A stretch of DNA of 61,594 bases. Source: Chryseomicrobium palamuruense. Lineage in GTDB: Bacteria > Bacillota > Bacilli > Bacillales_A > Planococcaceae. Below the pieces are notes generated by a model. The model was not told the DNA's origin. It worked only from the letters and a program-made list of their open reading frames with translations, and searched no databases. Made by a program: the position numbers and the translations under genes. This document shows positions 43,315 through 51,468 of this stretch, one piece after another; position 1 is the first letter of the stretch; each line of letters starts with the position of its first letter. Location: assembly GCF_042649045.1 (NCBI RefSeq), contig NZ_JBHSEF010000025.1:1-61594 (forward strand). The letters are read 5' to 3'.

Positions 43315-43576
43315 AGTGCTGGCTCCTTTCCAAATAGCCTTCTTTTTGTTTACGTGTCAATTGTTTGAAGGCATATTCCGCTTTCATTGCTTCCGACCTT
43401 GTGTCGAATCCTTCCGCATGAATCAGTTCTACAGGACGTCGAACACGTGTATATTTACACCCAACTCCTGCATTGTGCTCCTCCAATCGACGCATTACAT
43501 CTCTCGCGTACCCTGCATAAAAGGACTGGTCCTGACAACGTAAAACATAGAAAAAATGACTATTTTTCATCTCCAT
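43286..43576 (-). CDS. yazA: GIY-YIG nuclease-like protein (YazA)
   Basis: 96 aa UvrC-N-terminal-like domain. FFYVLRCQDQSFYAGYARD contains the Y...AGY core of GIY-YIG, followed by RRLEEHNAG and the candidate Glu in EAMKAEYAFKQL. Start ATG 43576 is seven bases after AAGGAG; the longer frame (to 43663) lies within trmN6. Function unknown in B. subtilis. Confidence 0.92.
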   Translation of the reverse strand: MEMKNSHFFYVLRCQDQSFYAGYARDVMRRLEEHNAGVGCKYTRVRRPVELIHAEGFDTRSEAMKAEYAFKQLTRKQKEGYLERSQHYANTILSSI

Positions 43577-44306
43577 ATAAAATCTCCTTAATTTCCGCTG
43601 TATACTCCCCATTTTCTTCATATACGATGATGGGAGGAAGGGCTTTGATATCCGGCTTTCCATCCTTGATTCCTTCTATTAATAAAATATTTGCCTCACG
43701 TCCCGCTTTCGGATACACGAATTGAATACGCTTCGGTTCAAGACGGTGCTTTTTCATCGCATCGATAAGTTCGATCAAACGAGCAGGGCGGTGAACAAAC
43801 GCAGCCTTTCCGCCTTGCTTTAGTAACGAGCTTGCATTCGCCACCGCTTCTTCGAGTGACAAGTGAATCTCGTGGCGGGCAATAGCCTGATGTTCCGATA
43901 GTTTCTTGTCTGATGCCGCTTCAACCGGAAAATATGGCGGATTGCAGGTAACCGCATCGTATTTTTCCGAGCCAATAATTTTCGCAATGCCTTTAACATC
44001 ACCTTGCTGAATCGTAATCTGCCCATCTAACTCGTTGTACGCGACACTTCGCGTCGCCATATCAACGAGTCGTTCTTGCAATTCAATTCCGAGAATCGGC
44101 GCTTTCGTTCGTGCACTCAAAAATAGCGGGATGGCGCCGTTTCCTGTACACAAATCCACGACCTTTCCACGGCTCTTCGGTACAGCAGCGAATCGCGCCA
44201 ACAGCACAGCATCGAGTGAGAACGAAAATACCGACGGACTCTGGATGATGCGTAGATTTTCAGCGAGCAGATAATCGAGCCGCTCGTCTCCTTGTAACCA
44301 TTCCAT
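43560..44306 (-). CDS. trmN6: tRNA1(Val) adenine-37 N6-methyltransferase-like (YabB)
   Basis: 248 aa Rossmann methyltransferase. VVDLCTGNGAIPLFLS (about residues 47-62) is the SAM loop; CNPPYFP (about 120) is the N6-adenine NPPY motif. The family includes E. coli TrmN6. The 3' end overlaps yazA by 17 bp. Confidence 0.9.
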   Translation of the reverse strand: MEWLQGDERLDYLLAENLRIIQSPSVFSFSLDAVLLARFAAVPKSRGKVVDLCTGNGAIPLFLSARTKAPILGIELQERLVDMATRSVAYNELDGQITIQQGDVKGIAKIIGSEKYDAVTCNPPYFPVEAASDKKLSEHQAIARHEIHLSLEEAVANASSLLKQGGKAAFVHRPARLIELIDAMKKHRLEPKRIQFVYPKAGREANILLIEGIKDGKPDIKALPPIIVYEENGEYTAEIKEILYGDEK

Positions 44307-44330
44307 CGTGGAATTCCTCCTGATTCATTT

Positions 44331-44362
44331 GAAAAAAGCTGACACCGGTTACGGTATCAGCT
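44331..44362 (-). terminator. yabA terminator
   Basis: Minus-strand stem AGCTGATACC / GGTGTCAGCT, then TTTTTTC, after the yabA stop. Confidence 0.88.
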
Positions 44363-44366
44363 GCCC

Positions 44367-44714
44367 TTAATTGTCCTTATTTAAAAATGCTAAGCAGAAC
44401 ATGCAATCAAGTTCTTTTCGAGGACTTCCAAACTGCGGATGGCAGACATGGAACCCTTCCTGATAGAGTCGCGCGAGGTTATCGTACCCCTCGCCGACAT
44501 CTTTTCGTGCAGGAGGCTTTTGTTCCTCTCGCTGCTTTGCTTCCTCTTCATGGATTGCATCCAATCGTTCACGCAAATGGCGATTTTCCTGCTGGAGTGT
44601 CTGATGTTCTTCCATCATGATGGCAACAAACTCTTTTAACGCACGGAATTGCTCTTGCGTGGATTTCAATTGCTCTTCAAACGCAACAATCGTCTCCAAA
44701 AAATTACGGTCCAT
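44367..44714 (-). CDS. yabA: DNA replication initiation control protein YabA
   Basis: 115 aa. Residues 1-65 form a leucine/glutamate-rich coiled coil; the C-terminal zinc site is CHPQFGS with CMFC (about residues 90-109). YabA binds DnaA and DnaN and limits initiation in Bacillus. ATG 44714 is seven bases after GGGGTG; a GTG one codon earlier is possible. Confidence 0.95.
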   Translation of the reverse strand: MDRNFLETIVAFEEQLKSTQEQFRALKEFVAIMMEEHQTLQQENRHLRERLDAIHEEEAKQREEQKPPARKDVGEGYDNLARLYQEGFHVCHPQFGSPRKELDCMFCLAFLNKDN

Positions 44715-44742
44715 CACAGATCACCCCATTCATCTCTACAGG

Positions 44743-45546
44743 TTACGAGTGTTGCACTAGCTCTTCTAAGGAATAATCCAGAACGCGTTGTCCTTCAAAT
44801 AATTCGACACGCAATACACGTTCTAAAATATTCAGACCAACGACTTTTCCTTTTCCTTCGGGCGTGTTCACTTTTTGACCCATATCGGGCATCAGGGCAC
44901 GCGCCTGTTCATACTCATCGTTTTCATACTTCAGACAGCACATCAGACGTCCACATAACCCAGAAATCTTAGAAGGGTTGAGGGATAAGTTCTGATCTTT
45001 GGCCATCTTGATCGAGACCGGTTCAAAGTCTCCTAAAAACGTCGAACAACAGAGCATCCGGCCACAAGGTCCAATTCCACCAAGCATCTTGGCTTCATCA
45101 CGAACACCAATCTGGCGGAGCTCTATACGTGTGCGGAAGACAGAGGCCAAATCTTTCACTAGGTCTCGGAAATCAACACGTCCTTCTGCAGTAAAATAGA
45201 AAATGATTTTGTTGCGGTCAAATGTGAATTCGACATCGACAAGTTTCATCTCGAGTTCCCGTTCACGAATCTTCGCATCCCCAAGCGCGAGTGCTTGAAG
45301 AGATTCCGACTTGTTTTCTTCTACTTGCAGAAGGTCTTTTGCAGAAGCAGGACGTACTACCTTACGAAGTGGCAGCACCACATCGTTTTCATCCACTTCC
45401 CGAACTGGAATGACGACTTTCCCGAATTCGACACCGCGTGCCGTTTCGACAATGACGTAATCATCCAGTTCACAAATGAAATTACCTGGGTCAAAATAAT
45501 ATATTTTACCCGCTTTTTTAAAGCGGACACCAATAACTTTATACAA
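44743..45546 (-). CDS. ricT: RicT (YaaT), PSP1-domain protein
   Basis: 267 aa. In B. subtilis RicT forms a complex with RicF and RicA that aids RNase Y processing and sporulation signalling. The PSP1 core is RTRIELRQIGVRDEAKMLGG with GPCGRMLCCS and GLCGRLMCCLKYE; the clustered cysteines suit the reported iron-sulfur binding. Overlaps holB by 8 bp. Confidence 0.96.
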   Translation of the reverse strand: MYKVIGVRFKKAGKIYYFDPGNFICELDDYVIVETARGVEFGKVVIPVREVDENDVVLPLRKVVRPASAKDLLQVEENKSESLQALALGDAKIRERELEMKLVDVEFTFDRNKIIFYFTAEGRVDFRDLVKDLASVFRTRIELRQIGVRDEAKMLGGIGPCGRMLCCSTFLGDFEPVSIKMAKDQNLSLNPSKISGLCGRLMCCLKYENDEYEQARALMPDMGQKVNTPEGKGKVVGLNILERVLRVELFEGQRVLDYSLEELVQHS

Positions 45547-46540
45547 CTGGACTAACCTCCCGCAGCTCTATAACTAGCTGCTCCATTAACAGTGTACGAT
45601 TCGCATTCTGATGAAGGCGTCGTCTGGCTTTCATGATGTGTTCAAGCTGATAAGTCAGTTGCTCAAACGTACTTTTCATCGCGAGTTGTTCCCAAAACGC
45701 TTTTTTATCTGGAAACGTACATGTACTCATGGGATTTGCTTTGACGGCAATGATATCTCGATAAGCAAAAAGCAACAGATCTAGGATCCGGTCTGCCTTT
45801 TCTTTATCTTTCAGCAAAGGAATCACGTGTTCATGCGCCTGCACCAAGGCATGCGCCGTTCCGCGTTCGAGTGCTTCTATTAATTTTAACACGCCTTTTC
45901 GTGCAAGTCCAAACTCCTCTTCCTCTATTAGAGCAAGTCCTTCCTCAACAGAAGGTACCAGACGACTGACGGTCGAAGCCATAGTTTCTGAGACTTGCTG
46001 CGCCATCAATTGTTCTTTGACAAGGTCCGGAGAAATCGGTTGCAGCGTCATTTGTTGACAGCGAGATCGAATCGTCTGAAGTAGGGCATGGGGTTGCTCC
46101 GTCAGCAGGAGAGCGGTCACGTCACTGGTCGGCTCTTCTAAAAATTTCAGTAAAGCATTTGAAGACGAGGCATTCATCCGGTGCGATTCTTGAATGACAT
46201 AAAACTTTCGTCCTTTTTCCCGAGCAGTCTTGCTGAGTTCATGAATGAGCTGATCAACTTGTTCTCGTTTAATGAATTGACCATCCGGTTCAAGGTGATG
46301 AACATTCAAATGGTTCCCCGATTTGACCAATCGGCAAGCTCGACATGTTTCACATGGAACATTTTCACCAGCTTCACATAGGGTGAGTTGAATCAAATAG
46401 TGGGCAGAAGCGAGTTTTCCACTGCCTGATTCGCCGGTGAAAAGATAGGCATGACCTAATCGGTCATTCTCTTTCATTCGTGTGACCTGGGCAACCAGCC
46501 GTGGCTGAAGCTCGGGGGCTTGATGTGCGCGCCATTCCAT
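45539..46540 (-). CDS. holB: DNA polymerase III delta-prime subunit
   Basis: 333 aa clamp-loader subunit. LGHAYLFTGESGSGKLASA (about residues 28-46) is the P-loop region; four cysteines of a zinc module lie in CEAGENVPCETCRAC (about 52-66); SNALLKFLEEP (about 130) is the SRC-adjacent motif with TIRSRCQQM (about 160). In B. subtilis yaaR lies between yaaQ and holB; it is absent here. Confidence 0.96.
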   Translation of the reverse strand: MEWRAHQAPELQPRLVAQVTRMKENDRLGHAYLFTGESGSGKLASAHYLIQLTLCEAGENVPCETCRACRLVKSGNHLNVHHLEPDGQFIKREQVDQLIHELSKTAREKGRKFYVIQESHRMNASSSNALLKFLEEPTSDVTALLLTEQPHALLQTIRSRCQQMTLQPISPDLVKEQLMAQQVSETMASTVSRLVPSVEEGLALIEEEEFGLARKGVLKLIEALERGTAHALVQAHEHVIPLLKDKEKADRILDLLLFAYRDIIAVKANPMSTCTFPDKKAFWEQLAMKSTFEQLTYQLEHIMKARRRLHQNANRTLLMEQLVIELREVSPVV

Positions 46541-46593
46541 GGTGGGTCGCCTCCTTATGTACGTGTGTTAGTGAAGCGCTTTGCAACCGGTGA

Positions 46594-46632
46594 TGTCTAG
46601 TTGCACCTCCTAGAACAGTCGGCTCCACTTTT
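46594..46632. repeat. relic of the palindromic intergenic element
   Basis: TGTCTAGTTGCACCTCCTAG, then after a few bases GGCTCCACTTTT. These match the two ends of the 121-bp element at 35379 with the hairpin centre deleted. It lies between the darA terminator and holB. Confidence 0.55.
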
Positions 46633-46636
46633 CACT

Positions 46637-46671
46637 TAAAAAAGCCGTGCACGCATAATGCGTCACACGGC
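46637..46671 (-). terminator. darA terminator
   Basis: Minus-strand stem GCCGTGTGACGCAT / ATGCGTGCACGGC, then TTTTTTAAG, after the darA stop. Strong. Confidence 0.9.
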
Positions 46672-46684
46672 ACTTCGTTCAGCG

Positions 46685-47014
46685 TTAAAAATGATGGAAA
46701 TGTTCAATCGGTAGAACAAATACGGTTGCTCCGCCAACTTCCACTTCAACCGGATACGGAATATAAGAATCCGCATTGCCTCCCATTGGGGAAACCGGTG
46801 CGACCATCTGTTCACGTGCGCGACAATTATCACGAATCAAATCCAGTACAGTTGGTACCAAATTGTCTTCAGTTCCGATTAAAAAGGTTGTGTTGCCTGA
46901 ACGCAAGAAGCCTCCCGTACTTGCAAGTTTCGTTGCACGGAATTTAGCTTTCGTCAGGGCATTTGACAGACGGTTGCTGTCTTGATCCTGAATAACTGCG
47001 ACGACTAATTTCAT
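46685..47014 (-). CDS. darA: PII-like cyclic-di-AMP receptor DarA (YaaQ)
   Basis: 109 aa, identical in length to B. subtilis DarA. MKLVVAVIQDQDSNRLSNAL opens a PII-like fold; FLRSGNTTFLIG (about residues 34-45) is in the c-di-AMP pocket. Start ATG 47014 follows GGAGGTGG; five upstream codons are rejected. Confidence 0.96.
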   Translation of the reverse strand: MKLVVAVIQDQDSNRLSNALTKAKFRATKLASTGGFLRSGNTTFLIGTEDNLVPTVLDLIRDNCRAREQMVAPVSPMGGNADSYIPYPVEVEVGGATVFVLPIEHFHHF

Positions 47015-47035
47015 GGACTCCACCTCCACTTTCTT

Positions 47036-47674
47036 TTAGTATAGCATAGTTAACTCCTGACGAATGTGTGTATACATTTCTTCTTCGACTTCCTCAATCC
47101 CTTTTCCTGCATCAATTCGAACAATTCGATTAAAAAATCTTTCCATGAGGATGTGGTATCCTTCGTAGACTTTTTTATGGAAGGCGAGGCCTTCTTCATC
47201 CAGTCGGTTGACCTCGCGAAGATCTGAAGCTTCGATGCGTCGCAGGCCCTCTTCCGGATTAATGTCGAAGAAATAGGTACGCGTCGGTAAGAAGCCTTCA
47301 ATTGCAAACTGGTTAATAGACCAGACTTCGTCAATCCCCAGTCCCCGTGCATAGCCTTGGTAAGCCAAGGAGCTATCAACAAAGCGGTCGCAGATGACAA
47401 TCTTTCCTGCTTCAATCGCGGGCTTTACTTTTTCAATCAAATGCTGACGGCGAGCTGCTGCATAGAGCAATGCTTCTGTGCGGCTATCCATCGCTGTATT
47501 TTTCGTATCATGCAGCACTTCCCGAATCTGTTCGGCAATCGGAATGCCACCAGGTTCACGCGTCATTAACACATCATAGCCTTCTTTGATAAGTCGGTCG
47601 GCCACTCGTTGCGTGACGGTTGTTTTTCCAGCCCCGTCCGGACCTTCAATCGTTAAAAAATATCCTTGTTTCAC
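47036..47674 (-). CDS. tmk: thymidylate kinase
   Basis: 212 aa; phosphorylates dTMP. LTIEGPDGAGKTTV (about residues 7-20) is the P-loop and VICDRFVDSSLAYQG (about 90-104) the DR-motif. Start is GTG 47674, seven bases after GGAGG, with a GTGA overlap with the yaaO-like stop. The frame is open 26 codons further into yaaO but that is not family-like. Confidence 0.97.
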   Translation of the reverse strand: MKQGYFLTIEGPDGAGKTTVTQRVADRLIKEGYDVLMTREPGGIPIAEQIREVLHDTKNTAMDSRTEALLYAAARRQHLIEKVKPAIEAGKIVICDRFVDSSLAYQGYARGLGIDEVWSINQFAIEGFLPTRTYFFDINPEEGLRRIEASDLREVNRLDEEGLAFHKKVYEGYHILMERFFNRIVRIDAGKGIEEVEEEMYTHIRQELTMLY

Positions 47675-49089
47675 GTGCGTTCCTCCATAACATACACCTG
47701 ACGTTCGGCTAAGCGGTGAACTCCTTGGAAGGAGGCTTTGCCCATCAGACATTCTTCTAATTGGGTCAATGTCTTTACTGTAAATCGTTCCCCTGGTACG
47801 ACAAGCGGGATTCCTGGTGGGTACGGGATAATGGCTCCTTTAGCTATTCGCCCAATGGCTTTCGTATAGGAAATCCATTCCCCTTCCGCCCGAACCACCA
47901 CCTCATGTGACGTATCTAAGCGGCTGAGATGCCCTGCATCAACGGTCGTTACAACGGGTAAGGCTTGTGGACGAACCGCTTTCAAGGATTCACACGCACG
48001 CTTCACGCGACTACGTAATTCAGCAAACCGGTAATCTTCGCCGTATTTCAACAGAGGCAACATCCAGAGGACATGTTTTCCGTGGGCAAGCTCTACGTAA
48101 ACGCCTTGTTTTTCCAGCGCCTCTTTCACTTGATGCCCAGCATGCTGACCTACACGGATCAGTAGCTTTAATGGATCATCCACTTCGACAATGTCTAGCT
48201 CTGGAATTCCTTGCAGACTGTCTAAAAATAACGCCCGTTTATCCATCAAATGATGGTAATCCCGAGCAGTAAAACTCGCCACATATGCGCGCGCATCATC
48301 GAGCGACGCCATAATCGGATACGAGGGACTGCTCGATTGAAGCATTCTTAGCGTATGCTCTAAGCGGTCTTTCGATACGCGTGTCGAGTTGATATGCAAA
48401 AATGACCCCATAGTCATCGCAGGTAAACTTTTATGTGCAGATTGTACGACGACATCTGCGCCACTTTCTAGTGCAGATAGCGGAAAGTGTTCCGACCCTT
48501 GAAAATGTGCACCGTGTGCTTCATCGACAAGGACCACGATATCTCGTGAGTGGCAGTAGTTCACAATTTCTACCAGGTCCGCTACGACACCGAAATATGT
48601 AGGTGTCGTGAGTGCGACCGCCCGAATGGAGGGATAGGATTCCAATGCTCGGACGATGCTTTCATAAGACACATGGCTTGCCGTTTCTGTACGTTGATCC
48701 CATTCCGGTGTAATAAATATCGGTTCGACATGTGCAAGCTCAAGCGCATGAAACACTGATTTGTGGGCATTGCGCTGGACCAGAACCTGATCTCCAGGAC
48801 TTGTCGCAGCGAGCATCATCGCCAGATTTCCGACAGTCGAGCCGTTCACTAAAAAATAGCTGGCCTCACTACCGTAGAATTGAGAGAGCAGTTCCTGAGC
48901 TTCACGAATCACACCTTCTGGAGCGTGTAGATCATCTAAGCCCTCCAGCTCCGTCACATCATACGCCAAGCTGCCGCGAAGGGCTTTCGGTAGGGTGCTG
49001 AAATACCCGTTTTTATGCCCCGGAACGTGCAGGGACATGGCCTTTTTTTCAGCAAAGTGATGCAATTGTTCAACGAGTGGCCGCTTCAT
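47671..49089 (-). CDS. yaaO: Orn/Lys/Arg decarboxylase-family protein (YaaO-like)
   Basis: 472 aa PLP enzyme, fold type I. HVPGHKNGYFS (about residues 22-32), VLVDEAHGAH (about 197-206) and SAHKSLPAMT (about 228-237, PLP Lys) are visible. It is the short Gram-positive form of the family. Substrate (lysine, arginine or other) cannot be told from sequence. Located beside tmk as in B. subtilis, with its own promoter. Confidence 0.93.
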   Translation of the reverse strand: MKRPLVEQLHHFAEKKAMSLHVPGHKNGYFSTLPKALRGSLAYDVTELEGLDDLHAPEGVIREAQELLSQFYGSEASYFLVNGSTVGNLAMMLAATSPGDQVLVQRNAHKSVFHALELAHVEPIFITPEWDQRTETASHVSYESIVRALESYPSIRAVALTTPTYFGVVADLVEIVNYCHSRDIVVLVDEAHGAHFQGSEHFPLSALESGADVVVQSAHKSLPAMTMGSFLHINSTRVSKDRLEHTLRMLQSSSPSYPIMASLDDARAYVASFTARDYHHLMDKRALFLDSLQGIPELDIVEVDDPLKLLIRVGQHAGHQVKEALEKQGVYVELAHGKHVLWMLPLLKYGEDYRFAELRSRVKRACESLKAVRPQALPVVTTVDAGHLSRLDTSHEVVVRAEGEWISYTKAIGRIAKGAIIPYPPGIPLVVPGERFTVKTLTQLEECLMGKASFQGVHRLAERQVYVMEERT

Positions 49090-49124
49090 ATGGCTTGTGC
49101 TCCTTTTTCAATATACTAGGTTTA

Positions 49125-49152
49125 AGTATACCTTATTTACAGGCAATCTGAA
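49125..49152 (-). promoter_or_regulatory. candidate yaaO promoter
   Basis: Minus strand: TTCAGA (49152-49147), 16-bp spacer, TATACT (49130-49125), 36 bp before the yaaO start. The -35 is weak. Confidence 0.45.
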
Positions 49153-49155
49153 TGT

Positions 49156-49194
49156 GAAAAAGGAGGCACCCCTTTATGAGGCACCTCCTTCTCT
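49156..49194 (-). terminator. hairpin shielding yaaO from the island
   Basis: Stem AAGGAGG / CCTCCTT with partial inner pairing; T-rich on the minus strand (TTTTTC). It would stop leftward transcription before yaaO. Confidence 0.65.
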
Positions 49195-49261
49195 TTATAA
49201 TACTTTACTTAAGAACGATTTAGTCCGCTCATGTTGCGGATTACCAAACTAGACTTCCGCA

Positions 49262-49440
49262 ATAAAAACGGACACTAAATGGCTAAATTATGAGCCAATT
49301 TTTGTAGTCCTTGTTCAAACTTTTTCTACTCGCTCAAGATATGGCTCATCTCAAACTGTCTGGGTGTCATATAGTACAAGCTCGAATGCAGCCTCTTGTT
49401 GTAGAAGTAAATGTACTCATCGATCGATGCAAGGGCATGA
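49262..49440 (-). pseudogene. IS3-family transposase (OrfB) C-terminal fragment
   Basis: The minus-strand frame ending at 49326 reads IDEYIYFYNKRLHSSLYYMT and then PRQFE, the C-terminal signature of IS3/IS150-type OrfB after the last catalytic Glu. Nothing recognisable precedes it in frame beyond about 49440. GTGTCCGTTTTTATTGCGG near 49262-49280, read on minus, could be the element's right end. Clearly a remnant, not a functional transposase. Confidence 0.7.
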
Positions 49441-49535
49441 CCTTTTGTCAGGGCATCTTTTGAAATACAGAAATGAGATCGGTCTAGACATCGACTATTT
49501 ATAATAGAAGGAAGTCTTTTCAAATCAATCGAGCT

Positions 49536-49583
49536 GAGATATCTGGAGAGATATCTGGAGAGATATCTGGAGAGATATCAGGA
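49536..49583 (+). repeat. four 12-bp tandem repeats GAGATATCTGGA
   Basis: Exact units at 49536, 49548 and 49560 and one with a single change at 49572. In the recombinase frame they encode repeated Arg-Tyr-Leu-Glu. Each unit contains the palindrome GATATC. Likely slippage expansion in a gene no longer under selection. Confidence 0.9.
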
Positions 49584-50321
49584 GTGGCTAAAAAATGAAA
49601 GTCCGCATGTGAAGGACAAGGGAGAAATCCTGCCTCAACACTGGTACGTAAGTCCACAATCATCAAATTATCCTTTCAGTATCTATATAAAGCGGGGTAC
49701 ATCAAAGAACCTGTACATTTGCGTAAGCTACAAGTGAGTGTGCGGAAGGATGACAAACCGGAGAGAGACATAGGCCGTCTGATGGGATTAATCTAATGAC
49801 TTATTACTTTTCAGAGAACCACCTAGTGATGTTTTCTAACATACTGACACTTGCGACGACTGGTATGAGGAATTAGGAGTTTTGTTAATTATGTATCAGG
49901 GGCTTCAAGATGGGTAAGGATACAAATACGTGTTACTTAACTGTAATGGGGAAAGGGGAATAAGCGGAGAAATCTATCCCTTCGTCCCAAAATATATGAA
50001 TCCATTGAGAAGAAAAGGACTTCATGAGAAGTGCCTTCGATTGAATCGAGTCACGAGCTGTCCCCTCTATTCACTACCAGTAGGGGAAATCGCTTTAGTG
50101 CTTCTTACTTCAGTCAGTATTTTGAAAAGGAGATTACAAAGGCTTCACATGTTCATAAAAATAAACAAATCACTCAATTTCTAAGACACGCATTTGCGAT
50201 TATCTCGCATTTTTTAGGGTGTTAAAAATTATGATATTATGCGATTTCTCGGGCATGAGCGTATAGAGACGACGTGGCTTTATTTGAGTAAATTGCTGGA
50301 GAGAGAATCATGCGATTAATA
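49536..50321 (+). pseudogene. decayed tyrosine recombinase (phage/Xer-type integrase)
   Basis: Fragments in different plus-strand frames align in order with an integrase. RYLERYQEWLKN (about 49573) and IIKLSFQYLYKAGYIKEP (about 49660) fit the core-binding domain. ILTLATTGMRN-x-ELC (about 49840) fits box I with the catalytic Arg, then GKGNKRRNLSLRP (about 49950). QFLRHAFA (about 50175) fits the HxLR motif. GVKNYDIMRFLGHERIETTW then LYLSKLLERE (50220-50321) fits box II with the nucleophilic Tyr region. Several frameshifts and stops inactivate it. It marks mobile DNA at the island edge. Confidence 0.75.
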
Positions 50322-50429
50322 AATGGAGTGATAATAGTTTAAGAGGCTTTATATAAAAAATAATGTGTATAATCCTTAAGAGAATTCCAAATTATGCATC
50401 ACTTTATTATTTGATCTTTCTGTATTAAT

Positions 50430-50480
50430 ACTCCTGTATAAATCAAATAGTTATTCTTCATTAAATATTTATACAGGAGT
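50430..50480 (-). terminator. terminator-like inverted repeat at the island operon end
   Basis: Perfect 14-bp inverted repeat ACTCCTGTATAAAT / ATTTATACAGGAGT with a 23-nt loop, 26 bp after the last stop codon of the operon. No long T tract, so termination or mRNA 3'-end protection are both possible. 50322-50429 shows no gene. Confidence 0.55.
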
Positions 50481-50505
50481 TGAATAGAATCTCTATGTTA
50501 TCAAA

Positions 50506-51468
50506 CTATGACACTACATGCTTTGGCCGGCTTCCTAAAACACCAGCTATTAAGTTTTCTGCTGCAAGATTTGCCATCTTGTATCTAGTATTTATACTAG
50601 AACTCCCTATGTGGGGAAGTGCAACCAAGTTAGGTAATGTAAGTAGAGGATCATTAAGGTTTATAGGTTCTGTTTCAAATACATCTAATCCTGCCGCATA
50701 AATTTCCTTATTAACTAGTGCATTATACAAAGCTTTCTCATCAACAATGCCTCCTCTTGACGTATTGATAAGTATGGTGCTTTTTTTCATTAATTTAAAT
50801 TCTCTTTCAGAAATAAGGTTTGTTGTTTGAGGTGTATGAGGGGTCATTACTACAATAAAGTCGGATTCTTTCAACAAATCATCCAGTTCCTTATATTGAA
50901 CTCCCAATGATTTCTCAATATCTAATTTACGTGATCTATTATAATATACAACATTCATATTGAATCCAAGAGCTCGTTTCGCAATAGCCTCTCCAATTCT
51001 GCCCATTCCTATTATGCCCAAGGTAGAATTATATATATCTTGACCTGCTAATTGTAATGGTGACCAAGTCTTCCATTCACCATTACGTAAATATGTAGAT
51101 GCTTCAATCAACCTTCTTGCGGTTGCCATAAGCAGTGCAAAAGTCAAATCAGCTGTTGTCTCTGTTAGAACATTGGGTGTGTTAGTAACTATGATTCCTT
51201 TTTTCTTAGCTGCCTCAATATCAATGTTATTAAAACCCACTGCCATATTACTAATTACTTTCAATTTGGGTGAGCCATCAATTAATTTTTTATCAATATT
51301 TTCTGTGAGTAAGCACAGCACACCCTCCACATTGATCATTTTTTCTTCTAGTTCTTCCTGTGGTATAGGTGTTTCTTCTTCCTCCCACAACTCCACTGTA
51401 CATACTTCGCTAATTTTTTTTATTATTTCTTCTGGTAATTTTCTTGTTATCAATACTTTAGGTTTCAT
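50506..51468 (-). CDS. D-2-hydroxyacid dehydrogenase, glyoxylate/hydroxypyruvate reductase type
   Basis: 320 aa. NAD(P)-binding GIIGMGRIGEAIAKRA (about residues 150-165), catalytic Arg in NTSRGGIVDE (about 236), Glu in DVFETEP (about 263) and His in ALPHIGSS (about 284) are all present. The sequence resembles GyaR/GhrB-like reductases that make D-glycerate from hydroxypyruvate. ATG 51468 follows AGGAGAA and overlaps the glycerate kinase gene by 11 bp. Pairing with a glycerate kinase supports hydroxypyruvate as substrate; glyoxylate is the alternative. Confidence 0.88.
   Translation of the reverse strand: MKPKVLITRKLPEEIIKKISEVCTVELWEEEETPIPQEELEEKMINVEGVLCLLTENIDKKLIDGSPKLKVISNMAVGFNNIDIEAAKKKGIIVTNTPNVLTETTADLTFALLMATARRLIEASTYLRNGEWKTWSPLQLAGQDIYNSTLGIIGMGRIGEAIAKRALGFNMNVVYYNRSRKLDIEKSLGVQYKELDDLLKESDFIVVMTPHTPQTTNLISEREFKLMKKSTILINTSRGGIVDEKALYNALVNKEIYAAGLDVFETEPINLNDPLLTLPNLVALPHIGSSSINTRYKMANLAAENLIAGVLGSRPKHVVS

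Noticed and set aside
49930..50184. 84-codon plus-strand ORF as an intact small gene
   Set aside because: Its frame only partly coincides with integrase similarity; neighbouring frames hold the rest of the recombinase, so it is a piece of a pseudogene.
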